DNA from: Chloroflexota bacterium
GTDB lineage: Bacteria; Chloroflexota; Anaerolineae; Anaerolineales; Anaerolineaceae
NCBI GenBank assembly: GCA_011053085.1
Contig: DSBE01000390.1
Coordinates: forward strand, 1 to 6,987
Length of the DNA stretch: 6,987 bases
Reading direction: 5' to 3'
The translations under genes were made by a program, and so were the position numbers. Of this stretch, positions 6,686 through 6,987 are shown piece after piece. Positions within the stretch are counted from its first letter, which is position 1. Every line of letters starts with the position of its first letter. The notes below the pieces were generated by a model. It ran no database searches, was not told where the DNA came from, and saw only the letters and a program-made list of their open reading frames with translations.

Positions 6686-6987
6686 TCAGACGAATATTTC
6701 CAAATCTGGTTCTCGGGAGACCATAGCCAGTTCTCGGATTCAGGAAGTAGGCTTACCTTCTGCCACCCATTGATGATGCGCTCTACAGTTGATGACCAGG
6801 ATTGGATACCGGAGGTAGAATCCAGGGCTTCGACATTACAAGCTCCAACGGCTGCCGCCATCGTTAGTGCTTGCTCTGCGCTCATTTCATGAAACAAAGA
6901 GGCAATGAAACCCGCCACAGTAGCATCCCCTGCTCCTGTCGTTCCCACAACCTCGACCTCAAAAACAGGTGTCCATAGTATTTTACC
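6682..6987 (-). CDS. PfkB-family carbohydrate kinase, C-terminal part (cut by window edge)
   Basis: C-terminal 101 residues of a ribokinase/PfkB-family kinase, which phosphorylates a sugar or nucleoside with ATP. The reading frame is open to the window edge, so the N-terminal part lies beyond it. The family's second signature is clear: VEVVGTTGAGDATVAGF, with the GAGD anion hole and catalytic Asp at fragment residues 18-21 (catalytic Asp at 21). The following helix (SAEQALTMAAAVGACNVEA) is also typical of the family's ATP-site side. After the fold ends there is a roughly 50-residue tail rich in Trp and Ser (QSWSS, NGWQK, NWLWS, IWKYS), longer than in minimal ribokinases. Substrate specificity cannot be told from this part. 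The GTG at 6948 is an internal codon, not a start, because it lies within the signature. It is co-directional with the response regulator, 70 nt upstream of it. Confidence 0.9.
   Translation of the reverse strand, partial: GKILWTPVFEVEVVGTTGAGDATVAGFIASLFHEMSAEQALTMAAAVGACNVEALDSTSGIQSWSSTVERIINGWQKVSLLPESENWLWSPENQIWKYSSD

Noticed and set aside
6605..6892. Open frame of 95 codons on the + strand crossing the regulator-pfkB gap.
   Set aside because: Most of it is antisense to the PfkB kinase signature, so it is not a separate gene.
6946..6948. GTG as a start codon for a short kinase-like protein.
   Set aside because: The frame continues upstream without a stop to the window edge, and the GTG falls inside the PfkB signature, so the gene is simply cut by the window.

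Overview
The window holds eight protein-coding genes, packed almost edge to edge. Six are on the + strand (M20 peptidase, DUF1385 membrane protein, ComEA-like protein, YqeY, PgpH-type 7TM-HD protein, YbeY). Two are on the - strand (a NarL/LuxR-family response regulator and the C-terminal end of a PfkB-family sugar kinase cut by the window edge). I see no tRNA, rRNA, CRISPR array, insertion sequence or phage gene, and no gene-free stretch over 300 bases. Base composition looks moderate (roughly half GC by eye) and even throughout, which argues against a recent insertion.

Organism: this looks like a bacterial chromosome segment. My best guess is Chloroflexota (Anaerolineae-like). The evidence is the Firmicutes-like order yqeY-pgpH-ybeY without phoH, a ComEA protein with SLBB and HhH domains, and the style of the response regulator and PfkB tail. 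This is inference from gene content; a marker-gene tree would be needed to settle it.

Layout: positions 1-2884 carry the M20 peptidase, DUF1385 and comEA-like genes. They are joined by a 4-nt ATGA overlap and then a 47-nt overlap, so they should be co-transcribed and translationally coupled. A 52-nt gap with a possible -10 box (TATACT) precedes yqeY. yqeY, pgpH and ybeY follow with an 8-nt gap and another ATGA overlap. ybeY ends tail-to-tail with the response regulator, the two stop codons sharing a 4-nt TTAG, which leaves no room for an intergenic terminator. The response regulator starts at TTG and has a perfect TATAAT box upstream, in the short gap after the co-directional pfkB gene.

Function: the yqeY-pgpH-ybeY block mirrors part of a well-known Firmicutes neighbourhood. 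It combines a small protein of the GatB/YqeY family, a cyclic-di-AMP phosphodiesterase-type membrane protein and the 16S rRNA maturation/quality-control endonuclease. The upstream block combines cytosolic peptide hydrolysis, a poorly understood membrane protein and a membrane-anchored DNA-binding protein. Most of this is housekeeping, and I do not see a clearly new system. The points most worth checking are the uncharacterised DUF1385 protein in an operon with a ComEA-like protein, the long DUF1385/comEA overlap, and the convergent stop-codon overlap.
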